Of a stretch of 64,000 nt of DNA, positions 46,500 through 58,312 are shown piece after piece. Source of the DNA: Brassica napus. Its lineage: Eukaryota; Streptophyta; Magnoliopsida; Brassicales; Brassicaceae. The notes below the pieces were generated by a model. It ran no database searches, was not told where the DNA came from, and worked only from the letters and a program-made list of their open reading frames with translations. The DNA is taken from contig NC_063452.1 of NCBI RefSeq assembly GCF_020379485.1, positions 55,767,377 to 55,831,376 on the forward strand. Direction: 5' to 3'. Position numbers and translations under genes: made by a program. Position 1 is the stretch's first letter. Each line of letters opens with the position of its first letter.

Positions 46500-46950
46500 C
46501 TCTCAACATCTTCTCTCACACCCCCATCGTCTCCGGCGATCGTTTCCGTAATCACCTATTTCGCTTGATCGCTAAACTGCCTCGATCACATCTATTACGT
46601 GGATCATTTTGAATTGGGCTGGGTTCTTTAAAAATTTCTTTTGGTATCAATTATGTGGGCCGCCTGTGGCTATGCATCAAACACTAAGGCCCGAGCCTGT
46701 TTTCCTTTTCTTCATGCATTTGATAGAAAGCCTTTCTTCAAGAAAAAAAAGTTGATATAATATTTTGGGTTAATGATCCATGTAGCAGTTAAAATGACCC
46801 CCTATAGACGCTTTAACCGGCAAGAAAACCCGAATTTCTATAGGCCTCTTGGTGATTAGTCATTGGGCCTAGAAAGCCTTTGAAATCACACCAAGATTAT
46901 CAAAAAAATTTAATAGTACATTTATTAACAAATATCTCTAAAAAAATTAT

Positions 46951-46977
46951 GTCCGCATGTGCAGACAAAACACCTAG
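46951..46977 (+). other. Candidate Helitron 3' terminus
   Basis: An imperfect hairpin, GTCCGCA-TG-TGCAGAC, is followed by AAAACAC and CTAG, then T and an AT run. A hairpin about 7-12 bases before CTRR with insertion into an AT target is the Helitron 3' signature. I could not identify the partner 5' end. Confidence 0.55.
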
Positions 46978-47001
46978 TATATATATATATATATATATAT
47001 A
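46978..47001. repeat. (AT)n microsatellite
   Basis: An uninterrupted AT dinucleotide run directly after the Helitron-like end. Confidence 0.9.
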
Positions 47002-47335
47002 AGCTTAAATACTTAATTAAGCTGCTGAAAACAAGAATGGATATATATATTATATATATTTATATGATGTTTAAAATATAGAAAATAGCATATATTGGAT
47101 ATAGATTGAGAAGTTGCACCCAATAACTCAACAAAAAATTGAAACTAACAAACTAACCAAAATCACATTCTCTTTCTTCTTTTCTCTTTCTAGAAAACTA
47201 ATTTTAATTTTAATTTTAGTTATTTCACAAATAATCCCATATAAATTACAAAGTGAAAGGTTGTTGGATTAGATAAGACTAAAATAAAGCAATATAAATA
47301 TTCATCCGAGGGTCAACATGAACAAAATAAGTTAT
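46999..47335 (+). repeat. Right half of the duplicated neprosin upstream flank
   Basis: Matches 4318-4530 (TTAATTAAGCTGCTGA, then GTTGGATTAGATAAGA, then AATATTCATCCGA). About 130 bases near 47093-47228 have no counterpart in the other copy and are probably a further small insertion. Confidence 0.7.
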
Positions 47336-47359
47336 TATGGTGTCTGTCTTTCATACTTA

Positions 47360-47532
47360 GAGCATGATTATTAAAGGGTTCTCTTAGGTGAAGTTCTTAA
47401 CGGAATATAAGAATTGGTTTTTAAATATCTTATTTAAGAACTGGTTCTTAACTTTTTTAGTTAAAAGTTAAGAGACGGATTCTTATATTTCGTTAAGAAC
47501 TCCACCTTAAGAACCATCCAATAATAATGCTC
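47360..47532. mobile_element. Tourist-like (PIF/Harbinger) MITE
   Basis: 173 bases. The left end GAGCATGATTATTAAAGGGT pairs with the right end ATTATTGGATGG-type sequence ending AATAATGCTC, and the interior is also nearly palindromic (TTCTTAACGGAATATAAGAA against TTCTTATATTTCGTTAAGAA). The GAGCATG end matches the left end of the Harbinger element at 51834. The flanking 3-mers (TTA and CAA) do not match perfectly. Confidence 0.75.
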
Positions 47533-48296
47533 CAAAGCACTATGTAATGAGTAGGAACCTTCCAACTACGTCATCAGACTCTGTAATATTTTTCTTACGT
47601 TGAACTTCAACAATACTAAATTAGTTTTAATGTGCATGTAAATAAGTATTTTGTAGAATATATGTACTTTTTACATATAACTTCAACTAGACTGAAATAT
47701 AATACCAATTATGAATTTTCTATTTTAACTTCAAATAAATGGTAGTGTAATCAAGTAATATAATGACCACCTCCCCTGATTACAAGGACAATGGACTTTC
47801 AGAAGTACCAAACGTTGGGCCAAAAACAATCACTGGGACCAAAACAAACAAACAAACACTAAGCAAAGCAATGAACTCATTTGGAGCCCAAACAATACAC
47901 ATATATAGACCTCTAAATTCACAAGGATATCGAAAGATTCACATGCTATGGCTTGATTCTGCAACTAAGCGGATCAAGAAGAAAAAAAGACATTTAGTCG
48001 TTACTAACATTCTTTTCTCATTTTTAATTAGATTGAACTGATCTCGAATTTCACACAAGATCTTATAGTATTTATTCACTAATCGAGAAATGATTGTAGC
48101 AGTTTTGATGGTTCTTTCAAAATCCTAAATAATAGTTTTTATTCAACTACCTAACAATCCAGATTACGTATTTTATCAACTTCTTAAAATGCTTAATTTA
48201 GTTTCGATTTTCCACGTTAAAATTGATTTTGTTTATACGATTAAAGAAGAGTACATTCACAAATCACAATTTTGTATAGTGTACGGGCTAGTTTTA
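47533..48296. other. Intergenic
   Basis: A frame at 47763-48041 is open for 92 codons but shows no family signature. No other structure was seen. Confidence 0.4.
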
Positions 48297-49517
48297 GGGA
48301 AAGTCGCATTTTAAACTCTGACAGTGTCACATTCTCGCACTGTAAACACTGAACGTTTTTTACTAGCACTTTAAACTTTGAAAGTGACATTTTTATCATA
48401 ACAAACCTCCAAATCAACTTTCCAAGTCAACTTGATGACATGTACTGTTCATTTTGTGATGACGTGTCGGTTTTTTTTTTTTTTCTTTTAAATAAAAAAT
48501 AAAATACATAGAAAAATCGAAAAAATTCGAAAAAAATCGAAAAAATTCAAAAAAAATTTAAAATTTCAAAAAAATATAAAAATAAAATTTCAAAATTAAA
48601 AATAAAATAAATATTTTTAAAAGTTAATCCAATTATAAACCAATAAGTATATATAATATAATAACTTGAATGGTGATTTTAGATTCTCGATTTTTAGTTT
48701 TTGATTTTTTTAAAAAAATTAATTTATTAATATTTAACTTGTTAAATTTTCAAAATTAATCCTATTATTGGTATTATTTATTAAAATGATATTTATTTTA
48801 GTAATTTTAAGTTTGTTTAAAAAGAAATTAACTTATAGGTGAAGTTCTTAAAAATAGTAAATAACTTTGAAATTAAATAAATAACTAATCAAACTTTAAA
48901 GAAACTAAAATATATGTTACTTATCTAAGAAGCTCCACTAATACCAAAACCTAACATATACAAATCTAAAGACTTACCTCTCTATCTCTTAATTATATTT
49001 CAAATTAACTTACAGTATTTTAGTTAAGGTCAAAAACATTTTAATTGGTCTATGAGATGTTTTCTAGTTTCACAAAAATTTAATAAGTTAAGTATTAATA
49101 AATCAAAAATTAAAAAAAAAATCAAAAACAAAAAAAAACTGAATCTAGTATCATCATTCAAGTTATTATATATATTTATTGGTTTATAATTGGATTAATT
49201 TTTTAAAACTATTTTATTTTATTTTTAATTTTGAAATGCTATCTTTATATTTTCTGAATTTTTCAAAAAAAATCAATTTTTCAAATTTTTCGAATTTTTT
49301 AGAATTTTCTATGTATTTTATTTTTATTTTAAAAAAAAAAACTGAGACGTCATCACAAAATGAACAGTACCTCATTGACTTGGTAAACAAGTAAACCTCA
49401 TTGGAGGTTTGTTATGATAAAAATATCACTTTCAAAGTTTGAAGTACTAATAAAAAAAGTTCAGTGTTTAAAATGCGAGAATATGACACTCTGAAGGTTT
49501 AAAATGCGATTTTTCCA
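48297..49517. mobile_element. 1.2 kb foldback element with long inverted arms
   Basis: The left end GGGAAAGTCGCATTTTAAAC and the right end GTTTAAAATGCGATTTTTCC are inverted copies. Pairing continues inward for several hundred bases (TGTTCATTTTGTGATGACGT against ACGTCATCACAAAATGAACA; TTATAAACCAATAAGTATAT against a matching block near 49170). The flanks share CTAGTTT (CTAGTTTTA left, CTAGTTTAT right), consistent with a decayed 9-base Mutator-type duplication. No gene is inside; the A/T-rich frames are chance. Confidence 0.75.
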
Positions 49518-49602
49518 CTAGTTTATAAGCTACATGTCTTTTGTCAAACTATTATATGTCACGATATCTTCTTATTTTCCATGCAGGATATTCGAGAAAT
49601 AT

Positions 49603-49878
49603 CATGAATTCAAACCAATCCATGTGATAACTGAATAAAAGTGAAAGTGGAACAAAAGCTTCTTTCTCTTCTCCGTTCTCTTACTTCAATTTTTCACGGA
49701 GAAGAGATGTGATGAAGCTTTTTAGTTATCGCCGGTTTTTCATGAATTCAAACCAATCCATGTGATAACCGAATAAAAGTGAAAGTGGAACAAAAGCTTC
49801 TCTCTCTTCTCCGTTCTCTTACTTCAATTTTTCACGGAGAAGAGATGTGATGAAGCTTTTTAGTTATCGCCGGTTCGG
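49603..49878 (+). repeat. 138 bp tandem duplication
   Basis: Two near-identical copies starting CATGAATTCAAACCAATCC (49603 and 49741) and running through CGGAGAAGAGATGTGATGAA to CGCCGGTT. Each copy spans the target-duplication sequence and the 5' part of the retroelement that follows, so the duplication probably occurred after insertion. Confidence 0.9.
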
Positions 49879-50671
49879 CGCCTTTCAACCGGATTCGGGT
49901 TTATCCGACCGGTTTCTGTTTCCGGAGTCACACTTTTCTTTTGGTGGTCTGCCGGCTTTGCCTCCGGCGTCTTTGCACTCATCTCCGGTGATGGACATCC
50001 GGCTTTTGCCTCCGCATCACACCTCGTCGGTGTTGACGGCGGTTTTTCACCGGTTTTTTTTCTGGTTCTGTTTCTGTCTACGGCTCTTGTGGTTTCTTCT
50101 TCCAATTGACTCTCTTTCAATAGTTCTTTTTCCGGTTCTGTTTCAGTCTGCGGTTCTTGTGGCTTCTTCTTCCAATTAACTCTCTTTCAATTCCTCTGTC
50201 TGATCCTTTGACTTTACTTCCTCGTCGGAGGTAGTTTCATCTTCGCGCTTTTTCCTATCATTAAAGATGACCGTGTTGCATCTCGGAAAATAGATAATGG
50301 ATTGATCGATTGAAGACGATTGATTCTTCTCCGAGCCGTGGATCTGCAAAGCGTCTTGGAATAAACGAAGACTGCCTAGCGTGACGGTTCTTCTCTGTTA
50401 ATGCTCCGCCGACGGTGGAGGTCATCCTACCGCTTCGTTTTCGCCGGCGGAAGTGGGCTCAGCGTCGTCTTGACGCGTGTTCATTGGGTGCTGGGCATCC
50501 GGACACGTGGTGGTCATGCTGGCTTGCTTTCCTCTACGGGTTTCTTCTTGTGGACTGTAGGCCCAAAGAGTTTTTGTATAGTTGGCCCGGTCTTTGGGCT
50601 TTTGCTTATGTATGTAGGGCTCGATCCAGTTGGGCCGGGTTCTTTTAATAAAAGTCCAGATGAAAAAAAAA
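49627..50671 (+). mobile_element. Short non-LTR retroelement derivative
   Basis: The segment ends TTTTAATAAAAGTCCAGATG followed by about 12 A. The 13-mer CCAATCCATGTGA directly after the tail (50674-50686) also precedes the element on the left (from 49614 and 49752): a target duplication of the LINE type. The body is rich in CCGG/TCTCCG motifs. A frame at 49847-50179 (MKLFSYRRFGAFQPDSGLSD) has no known domain. It may be a LINE with most of the coding region deleted. Confidence 0.65.
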
Positions 50672-50689
50672 AAACCCAATCCATGTGAG

Positions 50690-51833
50690 TTTCCAAATCT
50701 TAACAATTTTTAAAAAATTTAAATATAGAAGTATTTCCGAATTCCCGTTTGCATGTTAGCTTATCAGTTCCAAGAAGTAGGGGAATAGGAAAACAAGTGT
50801 CGCACTTTCAACGATGTAAGAGTGACACCCATCCCCACACTTACATGATTACATCATAGGCTCTTTAATGTTACAGAGTATTCATTTCTTCCCCCGTTAC
50901 TCATCACATTAGTAGAATTAGTACTACTAGTTCTTTCTCATGCATTTTAAGAAGCCCATGACAGATTTGTAGTAAGTAGACAACGAGATTTATATTTACA
51001 ACGAAGTCATAATTAACACAATGACCGATTTACCCGAGTGAATACATTTGTGTCTACAATTTTGCTACCGAAGTTGGTAACTCAACCGATTCAATGCTTA
51101 GTTTATATAGAAAGTCAGATCGTCTTTAAGTCTAACACCAACTACAAACATAAGGCTGCATGTTTAACTTCCTAAGTTAAAAAGAAACTATAAAACCTTA
51201 AGACTTCATGATTGCAAGAGACAAATAGCTAAATTCCCAATATTTTATTAATATACAATAGAAATTAATAGATTTTTCTGCAAAATTAGGTCATATTTAA
51301 AAATCTTAATTATAAATTAAACTGTTAACTCAACGCGTATTGATCATTTTACGACCCCTATGTAAGCGAAAATAGGATAAATGTCTTCTCCTGGTCAAGT
51401 AAAATCTAGGCAGAAATCAACTATTTCAAGAACTGTTAAAATACTAAGAAATCGATGTTCTGCTTTTGTTCAGCAAGGGAAATGGAAGGAAATGAAGAAA
51501 AGGTTTAATAAGTAGTGGTAGAAAATTAGGTACTTCGAGCCGAAGCACCTAAAGAATGGTTGAGCCATGTGTTCCAAGTCGTTTGCCATGACGCCCACCA
51601 TGTTGACACGTCGTATACAAGTATGACATGTTCCATTTTTGCGTGTACGTAGATACTCTCTCCCTTTTGTTATTTCTTAAATTATTGTTATACATATATA
51701 GAAACAAAATTGAAGTGCCTGTTTGAAACGTAAACGGTGAAATAACCTAAGAAAAACCGGCCAGAAGAAAAATCCTAGAATCGTAAGTGTTGCGGAATAG
51801 AAAAAGATAGAATCGGATATGAACGTAATCTAC
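50690..51833. other. Intergenic
   Basis: No gene, RNA or strong repeat recognised. Confidence 0.5.
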
Positions 51834-51970
51834 GAGCATGATCAACCATAACAACCCAAATGGGTCTCTTAATGTTTTTTTAGTAATTAATGATGGCTAA
51901 GAGTTTGTAATTAAGAAACACTTATTTTTAAAGCTCCAATGGGAGGTTCTTAATTTAGGGTTTTTAAAAA

Positions 51971-54900
51971 GGAGTTTTTGCCAAAACTAACCCACAACTT
52001 GATTTTAACCCCAAACCTATACCCAAACTTGAATCAAATGCAAAACTAACCTAAAAGTCTAGTGAATTACAGTTCAGCCCCTTGTGACCAAACAAAAAAA
52101 CAGAAGCCATTTTTACGAATATAGCCCTAGTAAATCGTCTGAGTCGTCTGAGATGTTGGAAGTCGTCTGGACGACTGAAGTGTAAGTCGTCTGGTACCGG
52201 TTTATTTTAAAAATAATTTTTAAATCTTGTAAAAAAATATTTTGATGTATGAAAAATAAAAATCAAGTAATTATAAACAGTTTTAAGTGATATAAATTAA
52301 GATATGATAAAATTGATTTGTTTTGAAGATAGATGAGTGGAAGTAGTGAATCATGAAATACCTTGGTTTAGGAGTTTGACAAACATATGTTGTAGTATTG
52401 TATGTATTGTTAGGGTTAGTATTAGTTTTCACTTATATGTGTTTATTTATGTGTATAGTAAACACTTTTCAAGTTTGATTTGATTTTATGAAGTCTTTAA
52501 TTAGATAATTAAGTTTAGGGGTTATGTTTAGGGTGTGGATGACTTATATTTCAGTCGTCTGTTGAATAATTTACTCGGACGACGTATATTTCAGTCGTCT
52601 GTTGAATAATTTACTCGGACGACTTACATTTCAGTCATCTGGTGAAGAAATTAAAACAGACGACTTACATGTAAGTCGTCCAAATATTCCCGCCTAAATT
52701 TTTTTAAAAAAATTATTTTCCCGCTTAAATAATTTAAACCAGACGACTTACTTGTAAGTCGTCTGGAAAGTCTTCTATTTTAGTTTCCCGCTAAAAATAT
52801 TTAATTTCCCGCTAAAAATATTAAACTCTTCTGGACGACTTACATGTAAGTCGTCTGTTTTAATTTCTTCACCAGACGACTGAAATGTAAGTCGTCCAGG
52901 AAGTCGTCTGAGTCAAAAATATTTAACCTAATTGGATTTTTTGTCTCCCTATATAAAGAAAAATTTACACATTCTCTCTCCTCCTCTCAAATGGCTGCAA
53001 CAAAAATGTAATGTTCATCATTCTAAAACTCTCCAACCTCTCTCTAATCTCTTTGACTTGAAAACACCAAACTTTATATGAATTTTTCAGCTTTGTCTCA
53101 TGTATTTCTTACTAATCTATCTCTTTTGCAGGTTTTTAATCAAATGGTACTCATCTTCCACTAATTTAAAGGTAAATCTATTAATTTTAGATATGTATTT
53201 TCGTGTGTTCTATAAATGTAGATTTATCTAATCTTCCACTCATTTTCTCTATTTTTAAGTCATTTGAACGTTTCTGGATATGCAAGTTTTTCAGATCTGG
53301 ATTTGATATGCAGGTTTTTCAGATCTGGAAGACTTCTTGGACGACTTACCTGTTAGTCATCTGGAAGTCGTCTGGAAGTCGTCTGACAAAGTCGTCTGGA
53401 CTTCCAGGAAGTCGTCTGGACTTCCAGGAAGTCGTCTGGAATTCCAGGAAGTCGTCTAGACTTCATGAAAGTCTTTTGACGAAGTCTCCCTTTCATAATA
53501 GATCTGAGCGTTTTGGTAAGTTCTTATGTCTGATTTTTCTTCATTTGGTAACTTCTTGTTGTATAAAGTTCTTACTTTTTTCCCAAACTAAAACTCTCCA
53601 AACCCACTTTAATCTCTTTGACTTGAAAACACCAAACTTTATATGAATTTTCCAGTTTTGTCTCATGTCTTTCTTAATAATCTATATTTTTTGCAGGTTT
53701 TTATTTAGATGATACTCATCTTCCACTAATTTAAAGGTAGATCTATTATTTTTAGATATGTATTTTTGTGTGTTCTGTAAAGGTAGATTTATCTAATTTT
53801 TCACTCATTTTTTCTGTTTTTAAGCCATTTGAACGTTTTTGGATATGCAGGTTTTTCAGATCTGGATTTAATATGGAGGTTTTTCAGATCTGGAAGACTT
53901 CTGGGACGACTTACCTGTTAGTCGTCTGGAAGTCATCTGTAAGTCGTCTGAAAGTCGTCTGGACTTCTTGGAAGTCTTCTGACAAAGTCGTCTGGACTTC
54001 CTGTAAAGTCGTCTGGACTTCCTGTAAAGTCGTCTGGAAGTCGTCTGAACTTCCTAAAAGTCTTCTGACAAAGTCGTCTGAACTTTCTAGAAGTCGTCTG
54101 GACTTCTTAGAAGTCGTCTGGACTTCTTAAAAGTCATGTGGTCTTGTCTACTCAAGTGGAATCCAAGCTTGTCTTTGTAGAGGAATGATCTATAATAGTT
54201 TTGTGTGTGGTCTGTTTTGTGAATTGCATGTCTACTCTTTTAGTTGTGAATTTTTTGTAAAATCAGTAATAATGTTTTCCAAGATGTATTAAATGTGCTA
54301 ACAATGTGTTTACACATTTACAAATCAATGAAATAATACACTTCAGTAGCCTTTTTCTTATCTTTGGATCTCTCATATGCAATAACAAACTCCAATGGCC
54401 TTTTTCTCATCTTAATAAACAAGAATGTTGGTAGCTTTATATTGATACAACATTTTAAGAAGCATTTTAACCCTTCTTCCAACTCATAACAATAGTCATC
54501 ATTATTGTCTATAACAATAATACTTAAGAGATGGAAACAAACAATAGTAACTAGTCAAAGCATATCATATTTTATTATAAGTTTGCGTTGAAAAACTTAG
54601 GCAAATTTAGTAAAACTAAGGGAGAGAACATATTTTGTAAATATGAGTTTTACACATCTTGAAGTTACTTATCACTCTTAAAAATACAAGTTATTCAAAA
54701 ACTAACGTAGAAGACTTAAAAACTAGCGGAGAAGACGCAGACGACTTCAATCTAAGTTGTCCAGACGACTAAACTATACGTCGTCTGGTCAACGCAGAGG
54801 TTATTTTTGCAATTGACTTTGAAATCTGTTATTTCAGACGACTGAAAAATAAGTCGTCTACTATTGTTTGGCTAAAAAAAAACTCCAAAAAAGCTAGACG

Positions 54901-56132
54901 ACTTACATTTCAGTCTTCATAGGTTAGTTTTGCATTTGACTGGATTATTTCAGAAGTTTGACTTTTCTGGACGACTTACATTTCAGTCGTCTACTGAAAA
55001 TTAAAATAATAATATATTTTTAAAAGTAGACGACTTACAGTTAAATCGTCATATGTTAGTTTTGCAATTGAAAAAAAAACTTCAAGATTTAATTATATAC
55101 AGACGACTTATAATTCAGTCGTCCACGAGACGACTGAAATGTAAGTCGTCCAGGATTTACGAGGTTTGACCAGAATCTCGGAAAAAAATCATGGACGACT
55201 TACAAGTAAGTCGTCTCGTGGACGACTGAATTATAAGTCGTCTGTGTATAATTAAATTTTGAAGTTTTTTTTTCAATTGCAAAACTAACCTATGACGACT
55301 TAACTGTAAGTCGTCTACTTTTTAAAAAATATTATTATTTTAATTTTCGCCAGACGACTGAAATGTAAGTCGTCTGGGGAAGTCAAACTTCTGAAATTAT
55401 CCAGTCAAATGCAAAACTAACCTATGACGACTGAAATGTAAGTCGTCTAGGTTCTTTGGAATTTTTTTTGAAACCGAACAAAAACAGACGACTTAACTTT
55501 CAGTCGTCTCAGGTTACAGATTTCAAAGTCAAATGCAAAAATAACCTCTGCGTTGACCAGACGACTTCCAGGTAAGTTGTCTACAGCCAGACGACTTCCC
55601 AAGTAAGTCGTCTGACGAACAGATTTGGAAAAAAATTTGATGTCATACCTTAAATTGGTGAGATAAGTTTCTTAGCATACATAAGGCTTCTCCAAGCACA
55701 CAAAATCACAAAAGAAAGTAACCCACCCAGAATCGTTAGCTTCTACGACTCTATGAACCATAAAAAATGTAGAATCAAAATCTTGGGTTTTTTTAGCTCA
55801 TTGTGGAGAGAATGTGAGAGATATGTTGTGTTTAGTTCACAAGAATGGAAAAAGAAGAAGGGTAAATCGATTTTGGGAGCATTAAGAGCTTCAAATTGGT
55901 TGTTCATGGTGGTTGTGGTATTGATGACAATGGCAATCTTGTAATTACTTGAAGATGATGAGGGTGAGAGAGTAAAAATGTCATTTTCGAAGAAAAAAAG
56001 AAAAAAAAATTAATGGCATTTTCGTAAATTATATGAACTTGTGGGGTGAATAGGGCAAAACCAATTTTCAAAAAAAAAGGAGGTTAGTTTTGTGTTTGAC
56101 TTTAAGTTATAGGTCAATTCTGCAAAAAGCCC
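51971..56132. mobile_element. GTCGTC hairpin element, non-coding, nested
   Basis: The ends GGAGTTTTTGC and (reverse) GGGCTTTTTGC are inverted copies, each followed by a CAAAACTAAC-like block. The flanks TTTTAAAAA (51962-51970) and TCTTAAAAA (56133-56141) form an 8/9 target duplication. The interior has dozens of GTCGTC/GACGAC words, many arranged as hairpins with GACGACTTAC arms (for example centred at 52669, 52752 and 52844), plus tandem GGAAGTCGTCTGGACTTCC-type repeats at 53340-53470 and 53930-54140. A block of about 570 bases is duplicated (near 53022 and 53591). The frames at 53203-54130 and 55753-55944 are repeat-derived. A Mutator-like non-autonomous element is my best guess. Confidence 0.7.
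54722..55600. repeat. Long inverted repeat within the GTCGTC element
   Basis: The arms face each other about a centre near 55165. The left arm carries CAACGCAGAGGTTATTTTTG (about 54792) and the right arm its complement at about 55535. The inner 44 bases of each arm, from TATACAGACGACTTAT inward, pair almost perfectly. A transcript would form a hairpin of several hundred base pairs. Confidence 0.75.
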
Positions 56133-56279
56133 TCTTAAAAATTAAATATTTATTTAATTCAAATTTTTTAAAGATAAAATTTATTTATTAAATCGAAAAT
56201 ATTTTAAACATAAAATTAAAAAACATTACAACCAAGATTAGTGAAATAAACGAGAATAATTTGAAAAAATCATCTAACT

Positions 56280-57595
56280 TCAATTGTTGTCTTGATAATG
56301 TCCGAATTTACGCCATAGATGTTCAACCAAATCACCTTTCAGTTGTTGATGCATTTGCGTATCACGAATTCTAGTTCGAACACCCATCATATTGGCGATA
56401 TTTGTTGGGATATCTGTAGAATACGTGAGATCGACTTGTGAACCTCCGATGTCTTCTCCTTGTTGGAACTCTGAAACATCATATTGAGTGTATCCATCTC
56501 GTTCGTCTTCTACTATCATGTTATGGAGTATGATATATGCTCTCATAATCTTTCCAATTTTCACTTTATCCCAAAAAAGTGCTGGGTTTTTAACGATGGC
56601 AAAGAGAGCTTGCAAGACTCCAAAAGCACGCTCAACATCTTTTCGGACAGCTTCTTGATGTTGCGCAAATAAAACCGCTTTCGGCCCTTGTGGTAGTGGA
56701 ATAGATTGGATAAAAGTTGCCCATTTCGGGTATATGCCGTCGGTGAGATAGTAAGCCAAATGATACTCTCTTCCATTGACAGAGAAAGTGACTTGCGGAG
56801 CGAGACCTTTTATTATATCATCAAAAACAGGAGAGCGATCAAGAACATTGATATCATTTAATGTACCTAGAGGTCCAAAAAATGCATGCCATATCCATAG
56901 ATCATACGAAGCAACCGCCTCTAAAATGATTGTGGGTTTTCCCGAGCCACGTGAATATTGACCTTTCCAAGCGGTGAGACAATTTTTCCACTCCCAATGC
57001 ATACAGTCGATGCTTCCTATTATCCCGGGAAATCCACGATGTTCACCAATATCAAGTAGACGTTGAAGATCAGCCGGTGTTGGTCTTCTTAGGTACTCCT
57101 CGCCGAATAAATTTATTATTCCTTCGACGAAATGTTCCAAACATGACCGTGTAGTTGTTGCACCGAGTCGGAGATATTCGTCAACAGTATCAGCCGCACC
57201 ACCATATGCCAAGAGACGAATGGCTGCTGTGCACTTTTGAAGTGGAGAGAGGCTGAGCCTTCCGAGACAATCTTTCTTTTGGCGGAAAAAATCAACTTCA
57301 TTGGAGAGGTGATGAACAATACGCAAGAACAATGGCTTGTTCATTCTAAATCGTCTTCGGAAGATATTATCAGGATAAGTTGGAGTTTCACTGAAATAAT
57401 CGTTCCATAAACGTACGTCGCCTTCTTCTCGATTTCTTTCGATATAAATTCGTTTTTTCCTCTCTTCTTGAGCACCTGAAGCATGGCAAAGTTCTCGAAA
57501 GCTTGATCAAATTTTTGATCCAAATATTGATCAAAATATTGATCAAAACTTTCATCATCTACTCTCTCAAAATTGTTATGAGAAGAAGATGCCAT
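56280..57595 (-). pseudogene. PIF/Harbinger transposase, frameshifted
   Basis: The main frame (56280-57344) begins MNKPLFLRIVHHLSNEVDFF and carries the DDE nuclease: first Asp in GIIGSIDCMHWEWKN, second in LNDINVLDRSPVFDD, and Glu in RKDVERAFGVLQALF. It matches the plant HARBI1-like family (Plant_tran/DDE_Tnp_4). The N-terminus starts at MASSSHNNFERVDDESFDQY (57595), but a small indel near CTTCAGGTGCTC (about 57480) shifts the frame. The intended continuation RKKRIYIERNREEGDVRLWN, then TPTYPDNIFRRRF is readable one frame over. The protein would excise and integrate the element; a start at MNKPLF would lack the N-terminal part. Confidence 0.88.
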
Positions 57596-58312
57596 ATATG
57601 TGGAAAAAAGGAGATGGTGTTGGTGTTTGGGACTAGACAAAGGAGATGGTGTTTGTATTTGGGACTAGACAAAGGAGATGGTGTTGTTGTTTGTGCCGTT
57701 TGTTAGAGATGAGACGAGAGAAGAGGGTAATGAGAGAAGATGCGATTGTTTGTGCTATCTTAAGTTGGTAATGAGAGAATATGAGATTGTGAATACAAAT
57801 TCTGAGCAATACAACATATATATAGAAAACTCATATTATCTCCTCACAAAACCCATACAATCTTGTGACCAAAACCTATACAAACTGTCCCACAAGCCGT
57901 GACACAAACAGACAAGACTCCAACAAGACGCTTCACACAATCCGTGACAAAAACAGACAAGACGCTACAGACCGTGACACAAGTGACATGCCATAGCTCG
58001 TCCGTGACAAGCCTCTTCATTCCCGTGACGAACCGGTTTCTGATCAATTGAAGAAGCCTGCAAAGACATCGTGAAGGAATCAGTAAGTAGAGCAAGAAAA
58101 CAGAGAGTTGAGACAACAAATTGAAACAGGGACAACACATTTATATCATCCATAAGTAGAACACGAGACAACACATTCAGACAACAATTTCAAACAGAGA
58201 CTTGACCTAAACTTAAACTAAGTTTAGGCAACATAACTTGAGACAACTTAAACTAACTTGAGACTACTTTGACACAACTTAAACTAACTTAAACGAACTT
58301 GAGCATCCAATC

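Larger units (their letters stand above)
40902..46749 (+). mobile_element. LINE (L1-type) retrotransposon, degenerate
   Basis: The element is bounded by a 15-base target duplication with one mismatch: AGTTAATATAATATT (40887-40901) and AGTTGATATAATATT (46750-46764). It ends in a short poly(A)-like tail. ORF1 (DUF4283 plus zinc knuckle) is followed by ORF2 (endonuclease, reverse transcriptase, zf-RVT, RNase-H-like region). Several frameshifts and stops make it non-autonomous. The ORF1 ATG lies only 12 bases from the 5' target duplication, so most of any 5' UTR is missing. Confidence 0.9.

Noticed and set aside
47763..48041. 92-codon frame with ATG
   Set aside because: It has no domain, no homologue I can recall and sits in AT-rich repeat-flanked DNA. 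Kept only as an intergenic remark.
53203..54130. Frames with repeated KSSGSRL / VVWTSCK motifs
   Set aside because: These are translations of the tandem GTCGTCTGG repeat, with no conserved protein; the periodicity is that of the DNA repeat.
52130..55620. CRISPR-like array of short palindromes
   Set aside because: Spacing and orientation are irregular, the arms diverge, and this is a plant nuclear genome. It is a transposon-derived repeat.
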